This document shows, piece by piece, positions 6,924 through 9,970 of a stretch of DNA of 9,970 bases. Position 1 is the first letter of the stretch. Every line of letters starts with the position of its first letter. The DNA is from Thermoplasmata archaeon (lineage in GTDB: Archaea; Thermoplasmatota; E2; UBA202; DSCA01), in the NCBI GenBank assembly GCA_021159125.1, contig JAGGSL010000149.1, forward strand, positions 1-9,970, read 5' to 3'. The notes under the pieces are model-generated. The model did not search any database and was not told where the DNA came from. It was given only the letters and a program-made list of their open reading frames with translations. A program made the position numbers and the translations under genes.

Positions 6924-6925
6924 GA

Positions 6926-6987
6926 GTAGGGAGAAAATGAGTGGGTGGCGGCAGGTCTATTTTCCCTTAGAGTTCGCTTTTCCCTAC
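6926..6987. terminator. Imperfect inverted repeat between convergent genes, possible two-way terminator
   Basis: GTAGGGAGAAAA (6926-6937) can pair with TTTTCCCTAC (6978-6987) with one bulge and a loop of about 40 bases; a second copy of TTTTCCCT (6961 region) offers an alternative pairing. It sits exactly in the 68-base gap between the stop codons of two convergent genes. Archaeal termination usually needs U-rich tracts, which are short here, so the function is uncertain. Confidence 0.3.
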
Positions 6988-6991
6988 CAGC

Positions 6992-9742
6992 TCATATCAC
7001 TTCCTTTTTCCCTTCGAGTGTTGCCTGCGCCGCTGCCAGACGCGCTACCGGCACCCTGAAGGGGGAGCAACTCACATAATCCACGCCTATGTTATAGAAT
7101 ATGTGGATGGAATTGGGCTCGCCGCCCTGCTCGCCGCATACCCCTACTTTCAAATCAGGTCTTGTCTTCCTTCCCCACTCTATCGCGATTTTCATCAATC
7201 TGCCCACGCCTTTCTTGTCTATTATTGAAAACGGATTGTCTTGGAGGATACCGCGCTGGGTGTATAGCGGCAGGAATTTCTTCTCTGCATCTTCTCTGCT
7301 GAAGCTGAACGTTGCCTGCGAGAGATCATTGGTACCGAAACTGAAGAACTCGGCTATTTCCGAAAGTTTTCCCGCCCTCATGCATGCTCTGACAACCTCT
7401 ATCATCGTCCCGAATTTAAGGGGAACTTTAACTCCATATTTTTTCTCGACTTCGCGTGCAATTTTCTTGACTCTTTTGAAAACCCATTTCAGCTCCTGGG
7501 CCGTACATACCTGCGGAACCATGAGCTCCGGATGAACCTCCACGCCTTCTCCGATAAGCTCTGCAGATGCTTCGTACAGAGCACGGATCTGCATATCATA
7601 TATCTCAGGATATGTTATGCCCAATCTTACTCCTCTGTGCCCGAGCATTGGATTTACTTCCTCAAGCGAACGGACTTTCTTGAGCAGGTTTGTCTTTTCT
7701 TCTATCAGTTTTTTGCTCAGCACATGATATTTCTCGTTCGTCAGCTCTTCTATGAATTTCTCAACAGATGACAAGTAAACATGGAGTTTTGGGTCAAGAA
7801 TTTTTGATATGTTGGGTATTTCCTGCAATAAATTTACTGCTGCATCAAATTCTTTGAGGTATAAAAGCTCTCGGGAAATCTCTTCGGTGGACGGCAGAAA
7901 TTCATGCAGAGGTATGTCGAGAAGGCGTATTGTTACTGGAAGCGGGTGCATTGCACGGAGTATCTCCTTAAAATCGTTTTTCTGCAGAGGTAAAAGCTTG
8001 TCAAGGGCTTTCATTCGCTCCTTTTTGTTTTCTGCAAGAATCATTTCTCTAACGATGGGCAGGCGTTCAGGCGCATTGAACATCCTCTCCGTCCTGCAGA
8101 GTCCTATGCCCTCTGCCCCCTCCTTTCTCGCCAGTTTTGCTCCTTCAACAGTATCAGTATTTGCCCTCACTCCGAGCTTCCTTGTCTCATCGGCCCATGA
8201 AAGAAGTTTTTCCGTTTCCTTGGTAAATGTGGGCGGAACAAGCTTAACTGCACCTTTTATAACCTCTCCAGAGGAACCGTCAATTGTAATCATATCCCCT
8301 TCCTTGAAAGTCAAATTTCCTATTCTGCACCGCTCTTTTTCCTCGTCGATAACAAGGGCTTCGCATCCAGTTACGCAGGGCTTTCCGAGACCACGGGCAA
8401 CAACCGCAGCATGGCTTGTGATACCCCCTCTTGCTGTCAGCACTCCCTGAGAAGCAGTGATACCATGAATATCATCAGGCGTCGTTTCTTCTCTCACAAG
8501 AATCACTTTCTTCCCTTTCTTTCCAAGAACAGCTGCCTTTTCCGGACTGAAGACAATTTCGCCTGAGGCAGCCCCAGGAGATGCATCAAGCCCCTTCGCA
8601 ATCACCTCGTATTTCTCATTCGGGTCTATTATCGGATGAAGCGCTTTTTCTATGTCATCCGGGCTGACACGCATAATGGCTTCTTCTTTTGTTATGAGCT
8701 TTTCCCCGACCATATCAACAGCTATTTTTATAGCTGCTACAGCCGTCCTCTTTCCTGTTCTTGTCTGAAGTATGTAAAGCTTGCCGTGCTGGATTGTAAA
8801 CTCCATATCCTGCATATTTCTGTAGTGTTTCTCTAACTTTTCTGCAGTCTTCACCAGCTCGTTATACACTTTTGGAAAAACCTTTTTGAGGGCGGCGACA
8901 GGCTGCGGCGTCCGCTTTCCGGAAACAATATCCTCGCCCTGCGCATTAAGGAGGAATTCACCGTAAAGCTCCTTCTTTCCGGTAGCAGGGTTTCTTGTGA
9001 ATGCAACGCCTGTACCTGATTTGTCATCAAGATTTCCGAAGACCATTGTCTGAACAACAACTGCAGTGCCTACATCATCTGGCAATCCCTGGTATTTCCT
9101 GTAATTTCTTGCCCTCTTATTGTTCCATGATTTGAAAACAGCCTCGACTGCCATAAATAGCTGTTTTTTCGGGTCATCAGGAATTGATGCGATTTTTTTG
9201 TAATCCTCAACTACCTTTTTCAGTCCCTCCACAGAAATTTCCTGGTCTGTCTTCGCTTTCTCCTCTTTTTTTCTTTTTTCAAGCACGTTGTCAAATTTCT
9301 TCTCACTTATTCCGAGAACTATGCTCCCGAACATCTGGATAAAACGGCGGTATGTATCATAAGCAAACCATTCATTTTTTGTCTGCTTTGCAAGTCCCTT
9401 AACTGTTTTATCGTTAAGTCCGAGATTGAGAATCGTGTCCATCATTCCCGGCATTGAAACAGGAGCACCCGAACGTATCGAGACAAGAAGCGGATTTTCA
9501 GTACTGCCGAATTTTCTTTTTGTTTTCTTTTCCAGTTCTTTCATGGCGGATAGTATTTCTTTTTTTAGCGAATCAGGAATTTCTTTTCTTTTGAGATAGT
9601 TAACACATGCCCTTGTCGTAATAACAAAACCAGGAGGGACAGGAATACCTATACCACTCATTTCTCCGAGCTGCGCTCCTTTGTTCCCCACTAAATCCTT
9701 CATTTCCTTTTTTACTTCTTCGAATGCATAAACTTCTTTCAT
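6992..9742 (-). CDS. ppdK: Pyruvate, phosphate dikinase
   Basis: The 916-residue enzyme interconverts pyruvate, ATP and phosphate with PEP, AMP and pyrophosphate, so it can serve either gluconeogenesis or glycolysis. Counting from the ATG, the N-terminal ATP-grasp domain spans about 1-340 (GNKGAQLGEMS, SIRSGAPVSMPGMMDTILNLG, GVAFTRNPATG, LYILQTRTGKRT). The swivelling phosphohistidine domain is about 380-500 with catalytic H444 in GGITSHAAVVARGLGKPCV. The C-terminal PEP/pyruvate barrel has LCRTERMF, NPMLGHRGVRLGITYPEIY, FGTNDLSQATFSFSRED and catalytic C869 in GVCGEQGG. AQGEDIVSGKRTPQP marks dikinase rather than PEP synthase. The stretch between HEFLP and NPMLGHRG is about 79 residues, roughly 50 longer than in the clostridial enzyme as I remember it. 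The start at 9742 is chosen because GGTGAT (9752-9747) is a good Shine-Dalgarno four bases before it; the GTG at 9751 lies within that site and would add three residues. All active-site residues are present. Confidence 0.97.
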   Translation of the reverse strand: MKEVYAFEEVKKEMKDLVGNKGAQLGEMSGIGIPVPPGFVITTRACVNYLKRKEIPDSLKKEILSAMKELEKKTKRKFGSTENPLLVSIRSGAPVSMPGMMDTILNLGLNDKTVKGLAKQTKNEWFAYDTYRRFIQMFGSIVLGISEKKFDNVLEKRKKEEKAKTDQEISVEGLKKVVEDYKKIASIPDDPKKQLFMAVEAVFKSWNNKRARNYRKYQGLPDDVGTAVVVQTMVFGNLDDKSGTGVAFTRNPATGKKELYGEFLLNAQGEDIVSGKRTPQPVAALKKVFPKVYNELVKTAEKLEKHYRNMQDMEFTIQHGKLYILQTRTGKRTAVAAIKIAVDMVGEKLITKEEAIMRVSPDDIEKALHPIIDPNEKYEVIAKGLDASPGAASGEIVFSPEKAAVLGKKGKKVILVREETTPDDIHGITASQGVLTARGGITSHAAVVARGLGKPCVTGCEALVIDEEKERCRIGNLTFKEGDMITIDGSSGEVIKGAVKLVPPTFTKETEKLLSWADETRKLGVRANTDTVEGAKLARKEGAEGIGLCRTERMFNAPERLPIVREMILAENKKERMKALDKLLPLQKNDFKEILRAMHPLPVTIRLLDIPLHEFLPSTEEISRELLYLKEFDAAVNLLQEIPNISKILDPKLHVYLSSVEKFIEELTNEKYHVLSKKLIEEKTNLLKKVRSLEEVNPMLGHRGVRLGITYPEIYDMQIRALYEASAELIGEGVEVHPELMVPQVCTAQELKWVFKRVKKIAREVEKKYGVKVPLKFGTMIEVVRACMRAGKLSEIAEFFSFGTNDLSQATFSFSREDAEKKFLPLYTQRGILQDNPFSIIDKKGVGRLMKIAIEWGRKTRPDLKVGVCGEQGGEPNSIHIFYNIGVDYVSCSPFRVPVARLAAAQATLEGKKEVI

Positions 9743-9746
9743 TTTT

Positions 9747-9752
9747 ATCACC
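9747..9752 (-). promoter_or_regulatory. Shine-Dalgarno that sets the ppdK start
   Basis: On the minus strand GGTGAT followed by AAAA precedes the ATG. GGTGAT is complementary to the conserved 3' end of archaeal 16S rRNA, so the longer reading from the GTG inside it is less likely. Confidence 0.6.
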
Positions 9753-9783
9753 GCGAAACAGGAGGAAGAGATTAGGAAAGATG

Positions 9784-9799
9784 GTTTATATGCCTTTCG
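9784..9799 (-). promoter_or_regulatory. TATA box and BRE-like element of ppdK
   Basis: On the minus strand CGAAAGGCATATAAAC gives a purine-rich BRE-like element followed by ATATAAA, centred about 45 bases before the ATG. Transcription would start near 9762, leaving a leader of about 20 bases that contains the GGTGAT site. This is the best-looking promoter in the window. Confidence 0.6.
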
Positions 9800-9811
9800 G
9801 TTCCCGGAAAT

Positions 9812-9824
9812 AAAAGTTTATGTA
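9812..9824 (+). promoter_or_regulatory. Probable TATA box of the downstream zinc-ribbon gene
   Basis: AAAAGTTTATGTA, preceded by GGAAAT as a possible BRE, is centred about 26 bases before the ATG at 9845, the spacing expected for a leaderless transcript. It lies back to back with the ppdK promoter, so the 102-base gap 9743-9844 serves both genes. Confidence 0.45.
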
Positions 9825-9844
9825 AGGTTCTTCCATTACAGTGC

Positions 9845-9970
9845 ATGAATAAGATATGCCCCATGTGTGGGGGGGAAATGGAAAAGATTTCTTCACCTGA
9901 AGACATACCTTCAATTCCTTTTATAAAACTCCCGGAGTGGATAATGGAAGTGGATGTGTATGAATGCCAA
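9845..9970 (+). CDS. Zinc-ribbon protein, N-terminal 42 residues only (cut by window edge)
   Basis: The frame from ATG at 9845 stays open to the end of the window. It begins MNKICPMCGGEMEKI, with C5-x2-C8-G-G as the first half of a zinc ribbon, and ends VDVYECQ, where the cysteine at residue 41 probably starts the second half. Between them is a proline-rich, hydrophobic stretch (IPSIPFIKLPEW). The Y-E-C context is common in small zinc-ribbon proteins where the second knuckle follows a beta strand. Function cannot be told from this fragment. A TATA-like box at the right distance and lack of a Shine-Dalgarno support this start. Confidence 0.7.
   Translation, partial: MNKICPMCGGEMEKISSPEDIPSIPFIKLPEWIMEVDVYECQ

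Noticed and set aside
7101..7535. A 144-codon plus-strand open frame
   Set aside because: It is a shadow of the C-terminal dikinase barrel on the opposite strand, without family features.
7809..8450. A 213-codon plus-strand open frame
   Set aside because: It is antisense to the conserved core of the dikinase, has serine/arginine-rich composition typical of a shadow frame, and shows no recognisable domain.

Overview
This window reads as chromosomal DNA of an archaeon with an AT-rich genome, most likely from the euryarchaeal side (Thermoplasmata-like lineages are a guess; no marker here fixes the clade). The signs are a long archaeal/eukaryal-type isoleucyl-tRNA synthetase, a response regulator ending in what looks like an archaeal HTH_45-type winged helix, several tiny zinc-ribbon proteins, TATA-like boxes about 23-31 bases before several start codons with no Shine-Dalgarno (probable leaderless mRNAs), and Shine-Dalgarno sites before genes inside operons or behind a short leader. 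Codon usage and base composition look even throughout. I see no mobile element, CRISPR array, rRNA or tRNA.

Layout. Positions 1-626 (minus) hold a response regulator whose C-terminus runs off the window. A 140-base divergent promoter region follows. Then ileS (767-3850, plus) and, one base later, an unrecognised 357-residue protein with an N-terminal zinc ribbon. A new promoter near 4939 starts a tight cluster: a single-domain cupin, a small class II aldolase/adducin-fold protein overlapping it by 4 bases, and a 5-methylthioribose-1-phosphate isomerase (mtnA) overlapping the aldolase-like gene by 10 bases. A 75-residue zinc-ribbon protein with a GTG start follows at 6696. It converges on a large minus-strand gene for pyruvate, phosphate dikinase (6992-9742). 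Beyond the divergent promoter region 9743-9844 the first 42 codons of another zinc-ribbon protein begin.

The most interesting part is the cupin / aldolase-like / mtnA cluster. MtnA makes methylthioribulose-1-phosphate (or, promiscuously, 5-deoxyribulose-1-phosphate), and a class II aldolase is the expected next enzyme in DHAP-type shunts that salvage methylthioadenosine or 5'-deoxyadenosine. Yet the aldolase-like protein here has lost every residue expected to bind the catalytic metal and is shortened between two of those positions, so it looks like a pseudoenzyme or a repurposed fold that is translationally coupled to MtnA. The cupin keeps a full metal site and may be the real catalyst of a later step. 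Secondary points are a roughly 50-residue extra segment in the dikinase and the unassigned zinc-ribbon protein co-transcribed with ileS.
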